Below are positions 7,294 through 15,800 of a stretch of DNA of 41,414 nucleotides, in pieces. The translations under genes and the position numbers were made by a program. The notes under the pieces are model-generated. The model was given only the letters and a program-made list of their open reading frames with translations, did no database searches and had not been told where the DNA came from. Numbering within the stretch: the stretch's first letter is position 1; each line of letters starts with the position of its first letter. Source of the DNA: Gemmataceae bacterium (GTDB lineage Bacteria; Planctomycetota; Planctomycetia; Gemmatales; Gemmataceae); NCBI GenBank assembly GCA_022616435.1, contig JAKEET010000214.1, positions 1-41,414 on the forward strand, given 5' to 3'.

Positions 7294-8850
7294 ATGCACA
7301 TCCTGATGGTGGCCGCGGAAAACGACGCGCTCCCCGGCGGCAAGGTGGGCGGCGAAGGGGACGTGGTTCGCGACATCCCCGTGGCCCTGGCCGAACAAGG
7401 CTGCCGGGTGACCGTGGTCGTGCCCTCGTACGGTTTTCTCCAGCAGTTGCCGAACTCGGCGGCGCCGGTCGAAACGCCCTTCGAGTTCGCGGGCCGGCCC
7501 GATCGCGCCGCGCTGCATGAAGTGACGGGACGCACGGCCCATCCCCGCGTCCGGCAGCTCGTGGTTCACCACGAACGATTCCTGCTGATCGATCCGAAGA
7601 CCGGCAAGCCGCGCATCTTCTGGGATGACCCAGCCGACGCGCCGTTCGCCACCGACGCCACGAAGTTCGCGCGGTTCTGCGCGGCCGTGGCGGCCTTCCT
7701 GGAAAGCGGTGCGCTCGGCGACGTCGAGCGCTTGCACGTTCACGATTGGCATGCCACGCCGCTCTTGATCCTCCTGCGCTATGACCCGCGCTATCAACGG
7801 CTGGCGGCGCTCCGCACGGTGTTCACCATCCACAACCTCGCCTTCCAGGGCATCCGGCCGTTTCATGGGCACGAGTCGTCGCTGGAGTCGTGGTTCCCCG
7901 GCCTGGTCTACGATCGCAAGCAGCTCGTCGATCCGCGCTACGCCGACTGCGTGAACCTGATGGCTGCCGGCATCCGTTTCGCCGGCAAGGTCCACGTCGT
8001 GTCGCAGCCGTATGCCGACGAGATCGTCAAACCCGCGACGATCGACAATCCCTACCTGGGCGGCATGGGTCTGGACGCCGACCTGCAAAAGGCGCGTGCG
8101 AAACTGGTCGGCATCTTGAATGGCTGCGCGTATCCGGCGCCGGCCGACCTCGAGTTTCAAAAACTGCTGGAAGCGCTGCGTGCCACGGCGGCCGGCTGGC
8201 TGGAGAAGGAGCGCGGCTCGGAATACCACCAGATCGCCACGGAACGGCTGGTCCGCTTGCAGGCCAACGCCCGCAGGCCGCGCATGGTGCTCACCTGCGT
8301 CACGCGCGTCACCGTGCAGAAGGTCCTGCTGATGGTGACGCGCGGCCGGCACTCGCAGGAGCTGCCGCTGGCGCGCATTCTCGCGGAGCTGGGCGACGAC
8401 GGCGTCCTGCTGCTGCTCGGCAGCGGCGATCCGATCCTCGAACAACCGTTGCTCGAGCTGGCGCGGCAGTTTGCCAACTTCGTGTTTCTCAAGGGCTACT
8501 CGGACCTGGCGGCGCTGTTGCTCTACGGCGCCGGCGATCTGTTCCTGATGCCCAGCACCTTCGAGCCGTGCGGCATCAGCCAGATGCTGGCCATGCGCGA
8601 GGGCCAGCCGTGCGTCGTCAATGAAGTGGGCGGCCTGAAGGAGACGGTCCAGGACGGCGTCAACGGTTTCAGCTTCACCGGCACCGCGCCGGCGGAGCTG
8701 GCCGACAACTTCGCCGCCAAGACCCTGGAAGCGCTGGAGCTGATGAAGTCGAATCCGTCCCGCTACCGGCAGATCAGGGAAGCGGCCCGGAGCGCCCGCT
8801 TCTCGTGGGGCGACTCGGCCAAGAAATACATCGAGACGCTGTACACGTGA
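7294..8850 (+). CDS. glgA: Glycogen/starch synthase, GT5 family
   Basis: 518 residues. GT-B fold enzyme that would transfer glucose from ADP- or UDP-glucose to alpha-1,4-glucan in the cytosol. Visible hallmarks: the N-terminal sugar-nucleotide loop GGKVGGEGD (a variant of KTGGLAD that keeps the lysine), the VFTIHNLAFQG segment, the CVTRVTVQKV region with the conserved Arg and Lys, and the C-terminal FEPCGISQM donor-site motif. ATG 7294 is preceded by GAAGGGA. It is longer than typical bacterial GlgA (about 480 residues), mostly through the insertion around residues 270-340. The non-canonical loop means donor specificity is uncertain. No other glg genes are in the window. Confidence 0.82.
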   Translation: MHILMVAAENDALPGGKVGGEGDVVRDIPVALAEQGCRVTVVVPSYGFLQQLPNSAAPVETPFEFAGRPDRAALHEVTGRTAHPRVRQLVVHHERFLLIDPKTGKPRIFWDDPADAPFATDATKFARFCAAVAAFLESGALGDVERLHVHDWHATPLLILLRYDPRYQRLAALRTVFTIHNLAFQGIRPFHGHESSLESWFPGLVYDRKQLVDPRYADCVNLMAAGIRFAGKVHVVSQPYADEIVKPATIDNPYLGGMGLDADLQKARAKLVGILNGCAYPAPADLEFQKLLEALRATAAGWLEKERGSEYHQIATERLVRLQANARRPRMVLTCVTRVTVQKVLLMVTRGRHSQELPLARILAELGDDGVLLLLGSGDPILEQPLLELARQFANFVFLKGYSDLAALLLYGAGDLFLMPSTFEPCGISQMLAMREGQPCVVNEVGGLKETVQDGVNGFSFTGTAPAELADNFAAKTLEALELMKSNPSRYRQIREAARSARFSWGDSAKKYIETLYT

Positions 8851-8860
8851 CAGTGCCATG

Positions 8861-10147
8861 TCACAGCCGCGGCAGCTCCCACGGCCGCCGATACTCTTTC
8901 GTCAGCAGCGCGTTCGCTTCCTTGTCGCGCAAGATCGTCTCGGTCTTCGGGTCGAAGTGGAGCACGCGTTCCGTGCGGTAGGCGATCTCGCCGAGATGAA
9001 CCAGGGCGCATGAAAGATGCGCGGTGCGGGCATCCGCATTGGCGCGGCGGCCGAGGCGGATGGCGTCGAGAAAGTTCTGCACGTGGCGGTCCTGCCCGGT
9101 GTCGCCCTTCATGCCGGGCCCTTTGGTGCCCTTGCGATCGAAGTAGACCTGGAACGAGCCGCGCCGCGAGAACAGCATGTAGCCTTTCGTGCCGTAGAAC
9201 TCGTTGCCGCTGTCGAAGCCCTGCATGCCGTAGTGCGTCCAGCCGCGGTCCTCGTAAATCAGCACCTTGTTGTTGTCGAACTGGTAGGTGACCATCATGT
9301 TGTCGGGGTACTCGCGCTCGCCGGTGAGATCGATGCGGCTGCCGTGGCCGGTGACGCGGATGGGCAGGCGGTCCACGTCCAACCCCATGCAGGCCATGTC
9401 GATGTCATGGACGCCGTCGTTGCCGATGTCGCCGTTGCCGTAGTCGCGGTACCAGCCCCAGTTGCCGTGGAAACGATTGGCGTTGAACCGCCGGCTCGGC
9501 GCCGGCCCGAGCCAGAGATCGTAGTTGACGCCCGCCGGCGCGTTGGCATCGGCGACCGGCCCGCGGTGGCTGTGGCGCTGGATGTTCCAGGCCTTCGCCA
9601 TCTTCACGTCGCCGATGATGCCCTTGCGGAGCAGGTCGCGGGCCCGCTCGGTGACCTCGCTGGAGCGCATCTGTGTGCCGTGCTGCACGACGCGCTTGTA
9701 CCGGTTGGCGAACTCGATCAGGAGCTGGCCTTCGCGGTAGACGTGCGACGCCGGCTTCTCGACGTACACGTGCTTGCCGGCTTGCAAGGCCCGCAGCGCG
9801 ATGGGGGCGTGCCAGTGGTGCGGCGTGGTGATGAACACCGCGTCGATGTCCTTGTCGTCGAGCACCCGGCGAAAGTCCTCCGTGGTCCGCGGCGTCCGGC
9901 CTTGGGCCTTTTCCACGGCGCCCGCGACTTCGCGCAAGACGTTTGCGTCCACGTCGCAGAGGGCGCCGACCGTCGTGTCGCGCCGCGCGGCCAGCGGGCC
10001 ATAGAACGACCGGCCCCGGCCGCGCACGCCGATGACGGCACAGACCAGGCGATCATTGGCGCGATCAGCGGCGAAGCTGGTTGAAGCGAGCGCTAGGCCT
10101 GCAGCGGATGCTCCGACAAACGTTCGGCGGGTAGACGGACTTGACAT
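8861..10147 (-). CDS. Gfo/Idh/MocA-family oxidoreductase with Tat-like leader
   Basis: 428 residues. ATG 10147 is chosen because GGAG lies nine bases upstream and the product begins MSSPSTRRTFVGASAAGLAL, a twin-arginine-type leader common for this family in planctomycetes. The Rossmann NAD(P)-binding region follows (VCAVIGVRGRGRSF), then the ITTPHHWHAPIALRALQAGKHVYVE segment with the EKP motif typical of Gfo/Idh/MocA enzymes. The C-terminal domain has WGWYRDYGNGDIGNDGVHD, matching the planctomycete secreted subgroup, probably acting on sugars or inositol-like substrates in the periplasm. It converges with glgA (10 bases between stops) and diverges from the DUF4058 gene. Confidence 0.88.
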   Translation of the reverse strand: MSSPSTRRTFVGASAAGLALASTSFAADRANDRLVCAVIGVRGRGRSFYGPLAARRDTTVGALCDVDANVLREVAGAVEKAQGRTPRTTEDFRRVLDDKDIDAVFITTPHHWHAPIALRALQAGKHVYVEKPASHVYREGQLLIEFANRYKRVVQHGTQMRSSEVTERARDLLRKGIIGDVKMAKAWNIQRHSHRGPVADANAPAGVNYDLWLGPAPSRRFNANRFHGNWGWYRDYGNGDIGNDGVHDIDMACMGLDVDRLPIRVTGHGSRIDLTGEREYPDNMMVTYQFDNNKVLIYEDRGWTHYGMQGFDSGNEFYGTKGYMLFSRRGSFQVYFDRKGTKGPGMKGDTGQDRHVQNFLDAIRLGRRANADARTAHLSCALVHLGEIAYRTERVLHFDPKTETILRDKEANALLTKEYRRPWELPRL

Positions 10148-10236
10148 GACAAGGTCTCCAAGAGCTGAATCGCCAAGGTTGAACCTATCAACTTGTCGCG
10201 CCAGCGGATAGAATTCACAATGGAGGAAGTCCTGCG

Positions 10237-10965
10237 ATGCCGTTACGCGATCACTTTCGCGCACCCTTGGACGACCGTCGTTCCTGGGACGAGGTCCACG
10301 GCCAGTGGCCCGCGATGATCGTCTTGCAGCTTTTCCCTTTGCTTCCGCCAGGGTACGAGGCATCGCCCCGAGTTCACCTGGGCTCGTACTTCGAGATCGA
10401 TATTGCCGCCTTTGAGCATGATGAATCAGGTTCACCCGATCTGGCGCGTAACGGCGGCGCCGCCACGGCGCTCGAAGCTCCGCCCAAGCCCTCGCTTACC
10501 GTTGAGACGGATTTGCTGGCGCAGGACGAATACGAAGTGCGGGTCTACGATGCCAGGCGCGGCCGGCGCCTCGTGGCGGCCATCGAAATCGTCAGCCCCG
10601 CGAACAAGGATCGTCCGGAACATCGTGCCGCGTTTGCCGCGAAATGCTTGGCGCTGCTGCAGCAGCATGTCAGCGTCTCCATCGTTGATCCCGTCACCAT
10701 TCGGGATTTCAACTTCTATCGAGAGCTGTTGAACCAGATGGGCCGCGATGATCCGGCGCTCAGCGACCCACCGCCGTCGCTTTATGCAGTCACTTGCCGA
10801 ATTCGCGCGGCGAAAAACGCTGGGCTCCTTGACACCTGGACATTTCCACTCGCGATCGGCCAGCCGCTTCCCAAATTGCCGATCTGCCTGTCCGAGGAAA
10901 CGAGCATCCCGCTCGATCTCGAATCGAGCTACGAAGAAACCTGTCGCGTGCTGCGGATTACGTGA
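10237..10965 (+). CDS. DUF4058 family protein
   Basis: 242 residues. The N-terminus MPLRDHFRAPLDDRRSWDEVHG and the core AIEIVSPANKDRPEHRAAF followed by VSIVDPVTIRDFN are characteristic of DUF4058, a family of unknown function abundant in planctomycetes and cyanobacteria. The EIVSPANK element resembles the conserved acidic and lysine residues of PD-(D/E)XK-like folds such as Uma2, but this is only a similarity by eye. GGAGG at 10222-10226 precedes the ATG. It is divergent from the oxidoreductase and about 65 bases upstream of the DUF1810 gene. Confidence 0.85.
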   Translation: MPLRDHFRAPLDDRRSWDEVHGQWPAMIVLQLFPLLPPGYEASPRVHLGSYFEIDIAAFEHDESGSPDLARNGGAATALEAPPKPSLTVETDLLAQDEYEVRVYDARRGRRLVAAIEIVSPANKDRPEHRAAFAAKCLALLQQHVSVSIVDPVTIRDFNFYRELLNQMGRDDPALSDPPPSLYAVTCRIRAAKNAGLLDTWTFPLAIGQPLPKLPICLSEETSIPLDLESSYEETCRVLRIT

Positions 10966-11031
10966 AGGCGGAAGCGCTGAGGCGGCGACCAGCGCCTCTT
11001 CCTGCTCACGAAGCTTGCACCGGAGTCGAGC

Positions 11032-11493
11032 ATGGCCAACGCACCCGACTCACGCGGCCCGGACGACCCGCACGACCTGGGCCGCTTCCTGCGCGCCCAG
11101 GAAGACGACTACGCGCAAGCGCTCGCGGAGATCAGGAGCGGCCGGAAGCGCAGCCATTGGATGTGGTACATCTTCCCGCAAATCGACGGTCTGGCGTTCA
11201 GCGCGACGTCGAAGCACTTCTCGATCAAGAGCGTCGAGGAAGCCAGGGCGTACCTCGATCACCCGGTCCTCGGGCCGCGGCTGCTGGAATGCGCGGAGGC
11301 GGTTGTCGGCGTGGACGTCCGCTCCGCGACCGAGATCTTCGGTTCCCCCGATGACCTGAAGCTGCGGTCGTGCGCGACCCTGTTCGCGTGCGTGTCGCCC
11401 CCGGGCTCGGTGTTCGACCGGCTGCTCGCCAAGTATTATGGGGGCGAGCGCGACGCCAAGACGCTCCAGCTGCTGCGCATCAACCCGGGGTAG
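11032..11493 (+). CDS. DUF1810 family protein
   Basis: 153 residues. The pattern HDLGRFLRAQEDDYAQAL, then SHWMWYIFPQIDGL, then HPVLGPRLLECAEAV and FGSPDDLKLRSCATLF matches the DUF1810 family (a calpastatin-like name is sometimes attached by annotation pipelines without functional support). Cytosolic, function not established; no catalytic mechanism is known to me. It is followed after three bases by the DUF72 gene, so the two are very likely co-transcribed. Confidence 0.88.
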   Translation: MANAPDSRGPDDPHDLGRFLRAQEDDYAQALAEIRSGRKRSHWMWYIFPQIDGLAFSATSKHFSIKSVEEARAYLDHPVLGPRLLECAEAVVGVDVRSATEIFGSPDDLKLRSCATLFACVSPPGSVFDRLLAKYYGGERDAKTLQLLRINPG

Positions 11494-11496
11494 AAC

Positions 11497-12198
11497 ATGA
11501 ATCTCTACGTCGGCACCAGCGGCTATTCTTTCAAGGAGTGGAAGGGGACGTTCTATCCCCAGGGCCTGCCGGACAAGCAGATGCTGCGCTACTACGGCGA
11601 GCAGTTTCGCACGGTCGAGATCAACAACACGTTCTATCGCATGCCCAAGACGTCGGTGCTGGAGGCGTGGGCGGCCGAGGTTCCCGCCGACTTCAAGTTC
11701 GTGCTCAAGGCGTCGCAGCGGATCACGCACATGCAAAGGCTCAAGGACGCGGACGAATCGGTGTCGTACCTGCTCAACGCCGCCGCGACGCTGAAGGAGC
11801 GCCTGGGGCCGCTCTTGTTTCAGTTGCCGCCGAACATGAAGAAGGACGCGCCGCGGCTGCGCGAGTTCCTCACCCTGTTGCCGTCGCACCGCCGGGCGGC
11901 GCTGGAGTTCCGCCACCAATCGTGGTTCGACGACGAGGTCTTCGGGCTGCTGCGCGACAACCAGGCGGCGCTGTGCATCGCCGAAGCCGAGGACGATCTG
12001 GAAATCCCGTTCGTGGCGACCGCCGATTGGGGCTATCTGCGGCTGCGGCTGCCCGACTACGGCAAGGCGGAGTTGACGGCGTGGCTGAACCAGGTGCGGC
12101 AACAGGACTGGCGGGACGCGTTCGTGTTCTTCAAGCACGAGGATGACGGCAAGGGGCCGAAGATGGCCAAGAGGTTTCTGGAGCTGGCCGGGCAGTGA
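11497..12198 (+). CDS. DUF72 (YecE-like) protein
   Basis: 233 residues with a TIM-barrel-like DUF72 signature: MNLYVGTSGYSFKEWKGTFY at the N-terminus, YGEQFRTVEINNTFYRMP, FVLKASQRITH, LFQLPPNMKKD and, at the C-terminus, FVFFKHEDDGKGPKMA. The family is widespread and its enzymatic role is unknown. It starts three bases after the DUF1810 stop and has no clear ribosome site of its own, which suggests translational coupling. The protein is close to the usual length of 230-250 residues. Confidence 0.9.
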   Translation: MNLYVGTSGYSFKEWKGTFYPQGLPDKQMLRYYGEQFRTVEINNTFYRMPKTSVLEAWAAEVPADFKFVLKASQRITHMQRLKDADESVSYLLNAAATLKERLGPLLFQLPPNMKKDAPRLREFLTLLPSHRRAALEFRHQSWFDDEVFGLLRDNQAALCIAEAEDDLEIPFVATADWGYLRLRLPDYGKAELTAWLNQVRQQDWRDAFVFFKHEDDGKGPKMAKRFLELAGQ

Positions 12199-12228
12199 AC
12201 CCTATCGCTCGATCTGGAGGATTGTCTC

Positions 12229-12750
12229 ATGGGGTTTCGAGTTCTGCTCATCGCGGTGACCGGCAAATCGCCCGACGCCGTCCACAACGACTACGGCGTG
12301 ACGCCAACCGGCCGGTACGAAGAGATTCCCGAATCTCCGGTAACCGGCGCCACCCTGCCGAGCGGCGCGTACCTGTTGTACATCAACGACCAGATCGAGC
12401 CGGACGATCACGTGTTCGCCCGGCTCTCGAAGGATGCCTCGCTGATTGCCTGCTACGCCAACGAGACGGTGATGAACAGCGTCGCCGGCTCATGGGTCGA
12501 CGGCGTCGAACAATGGTCGGTGTCTCATGACGCTCAACAGGGCATCGAGCACCTTGAATCGACCGGCCCTGTTCCGCATCAACTGGAGCCAATCCGGAAG
12601 TCGGCGTTCGCCAAGCAAGACGACGACGCAGGCGCCGACCACATTTTCGATATTCCCATCGAGTTGTTCGCGGCCCTTGGCGGCATTCGCTACGATCAAG
12701 ACATCGAGGGCGCCGGTCCGGAACCGTGGGAGATCCTGACGCGACGCTGA
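12229..12750 (+). CDS. Unknown protein
   Basis: 173 residues, acidic, with no recognised domain. The N-terminus MGFRVLLIAVTGKSPDAVHN is a short strand-like hydrophobic segment followed by a loop; a second half (IEPDDHVFARLSKDASLIAC) alternates strand and helix. It has no signal peptide or membrane segment. CTGGAGG at 12213-12219 sits at good spacing from ATG 12229, which supports it as a real gene. It starts 30 bases after the DUF72 gene on the same strand and may be the last gene of that run; the heptamer repeat follows. Confidence 0.65.
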   Translation: MGFRVLLIAVTGKSPDAVHNDYGVTPTGRYEEIPESPVTGATLPSGAYLLYINDQIEPDDHVFARLSKDASLIACYANETVMNSVAGSWVDGVEQWSVSHDAQQGIEHLESTGPVPHQLEPIRKSAFAKQDDDAGADHIFDIPIELFAALGGIRYDQDIEGAGPEPWEILTRR

Positions 12751-12757
12751 ACGTTTT

Positions 12758-12820
12758 CCTGACTCCTGACCCCTCGCTCCTGACTTTTGACCCCTGACCT
12801 GACCCCTGACCCCTGACTCC
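12758..12820. repeat. TGACCCC/TGACTCC heptamer array
   Basis: Tandem 7-base units CCTGACC, CCTGACT and similar. On the opposite strand these read GTCAGGG or GTCAGGA, the same family as the GTCAGAG arrays around the NYN gene. It fills the gap between the two convergent genes and abuts the stop codon of the large minus-strand gene. It could fold little by itself; no U-run follows. Confidence 0.85.
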
Positions 12821-15800
12821 TACTCCGCCCACCGGGCTCCCAGCGTCGCCAAATCCAGCCAGCGATCGACCGGCTGCCGGGCCGACCAGGCGATGCCGCG
12901 CAGGATCAGGGCGCGGAACAGCGGATCATCGAACGTCCAGGTGTAGTGCCCCAGGATGCTGACGAACACGCGGCCCTTCTCGTGCTCCCTTGTCCAGAAC
13001 AGCGGTTGGGCGGCGCCTTCCTCGACGCCGGTCGCCAGCACGTGGATCTTCTTGGGATCGCCGGCGAGCCGCCAGTAGCTTTCGTCGACGAAGCGGACCT
13101 TGTCGAAGCCGCGCGTGATCGGGTGCTTGGGATCGAGGAAGGTCAACTCGAGCGGGCCGTGGCGGAACCGCGATTGGCCGCCGCGCCAGGCCAGGCCGAT
13201 CCGCTCGGCGAGCACGTCGGCGGCCCGATGGCCTTCCACGGCGAAGTGCAGATACACGAGACCGCCGCCGCGCGCCAGGAAAGCGTCCAGGTCCTTGGCC
13301 TTGTCGGCCGACCAGCCGGCGTGATGCGAGTAGAACACGATCACGTCGGCCGTGTCCCACTGCTTGGGCGACGGCCAACCCATGGCCGTGCTGACGGTCA
13401 CCTTGTCGGCCATGCCGAACAGGTTGAGCCAGCGCCGCTGCCAGAGCGGATAGTCGTGTTCGCCCGGGCCGTGGTCCTTTGGACCCGCCGCCAGCACGAT
13501 GTGAACCTTGTCGAGCGGCCCGGTGAGCGGGACTCGCGTCTTCAGGATCGCCTCGACCTCCTGGCGTGAGCGCGGCGGCGGAGCGCCGTCGCGCTCCAGC
13601 GGCGCCGGCTTGAGCGGCTCGGTCAAGAGGAACGTCAGCAGGTCGCGCAACTCGGCTGCGCTCAGTTTCTTGTCGAGCCCTTCCGGCATCGTCGAGATCG
13701 GCGACGGCAGCGCCGATTCCACCTCGTCCTTGGCGAATCGATGTTCCTTGCCTTCGTTCGTCCCCACGATCACCTGCTGGCCATCGGTGCGCAGCGTCCC
13801 CAGCAGCGTGCGGCCGTCGAGCGCGGTGACCGTGTAGCTCAGATGATCGGGGTTGAGCGTCGCATTGGGAAAGCGGATGTCGCGCACCACCGAGTCGTAA
13901 TCGCGATGGACGAGGTTGGTCAGGTCCGGGCCGATCCTGGCGCCCTGGCCGCGATGGACGTGGCAGCGCGCGCACTGGGCGGCGTCGCCGAAAAACACGG
14001 CGCGACCCTTCACCCAACTGCCGCCTTCGAGGTCCGGGTGCAGGCGCTCGGCAACGACTGCATCGGCCTTTCTCTGCGCCCAGGGCGCCAAGATTCTGTG
14101 GAGGGCCAATGTTCGAGGTCGCTCATCTTCCTTCGTACGCCATGACACCTGCAGGGCGCCCTTCGCTGACGCGATGTTCACGGTCGCGTTGACTGGAAAC
14201 GTCTTGTCCGGCTGGGGCTTGAAGACGAGAACGTTCGCCGGCATCCCCTTGTCAGACAATCGAGGAAGGATGACGTGGCTGGCTTCCGGTTCGATCGCCA
14301 CGAGTTCATCGGGCGCCGAGTACAAGACCGACACGCTTTCCTCGGGCAATGAGTAGTCGATTGTCGTCCCAGGCTGCAAGGCCGGCCGCAGCATCTGCCA
14401 CAGGTCAAGCTGCCCGCGCATGTTCAAACGACCATCCGAACCTTTTTGCGCGAGACGGCTCCATAGTCGATCATGGTCGCTGCTCCCCGCTGTCAGTGCC
14501 TTTGAAGTCTCGATATCGAAGTGCGGCAGGCACCCCGACCAGCGCTCGCCGCCTTTCGCCAACCACTCCGCCTGCACGCCCGACAAGTCATAACCGAGTT
14601 CCGTCGCGGCGAGCTGCGGCAGCTCGCCCGGACCCGGTTTCGTCGGCCGGCCCAACCCAGGCAAGGTGAGTGCATAGTGCGCGGCCTGGCGATTTGGCGC
14701 CGTCTGCACGATCAGCGTCCGCCGGTCCGGCGTGACGGAGACCCCGAGCACGGGAAGATGGAAACGCGGCGCCTGGTCTTGCTGCTGGACGATGGCGTAC
14801 GGCGGCTTCAGCGTCTCGAAGCGGTCGCCGGGCCGGACGAACGGACCGTATTCGATCGTCGCGTGCTTGGCGAGGTCTTTGAGCAGCGCCGGATCGAGCG
14901 GCTGATGGAAGGCGACGCGCACTTCACGCGGGCCCGCTGGATAGGCGAAGAGCGGGACCGGCGTCTGCCGATCGTGCGCGATCTTGTAGAGCTTCCCCTT
15001 GCCTGCCGGTCCGGTTCCCCAGTCGGGCGGGCCGCTGTGCGCGGCGACCACGAGTTGCCCGCCCGGCGAAACGCAGGCATCCACGGTCAGCATGTTGAGG
15101 CAGGCGATGATTTGCGTCTGCGCGACGTAGCCGCTGGGCCCCTTCACCAGCTTGGTGCGATAGATCTTGCCGCGCGAGTAGCCGCACACGATGGCGTCGT
15201 TGGCCCACTCCTTGGGACCGAACACGTAGGGTGGGTGGAGTCTTCGGAACCCACCCTCGCGCCCTGGGCCGGGATGGGTGGACTTCGACGACTCCACCCA
15301 CCCTACAGGAGGTCCGTTGAAGTTCAGCCCGCACGTCGATTGATGCTGCGGGCCGTAGTCGAACGCGCTCGGCTCGTCGATGACGCCGGGCAAGTGCACG
15401 GGATGCCGCGGCGGGAAGCCGTAGTGCCGGCCTGGTTGAATATGCAGCAGCTCGTCGAACGGGTTGCCGTTCGGCAGCCAGGTGGCGCCTTCCTGATCGG
15501 TCGCAAAGAGGTCGCCGAGATGGTTGAACCGCAGCGCCACCGGGAAGCGGATGCCGGTGGCGACGATCGCGCGCGACTTGAAGTCCGGCGCCACCTTCAT
15601 GATCGTGCCGCGCTCGTCCTTCAGGTCGTACCGCGCCTTGCCCTTGTCGAGCTGGTAGGCGTTGGTGTAGTTGGTCGTGCCGAGGCCGAAGTAGACGGCG
15701 CCGTCCTTGCCGACCGCGACGCCCAGGGCATCGACGCCGTGCGGCAGCGGCCGCCAACCGGTGGCGACGACGATTTCCTTGTCGGCCCGGTCGTCGGCGT

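Noticed and set aside
10962..11354. A + frame overlapping the DUF1810 gene
   Set aside because: Arg/Pro-rich shadow of DUF1810, which has clear family motifs.
15226..15306. Intron or intein in the ThuA fusion gene
   Set aside because: Far too short for an intein and without splicing motifs; the palindrome is in frame and is best read as a repeat insertion.
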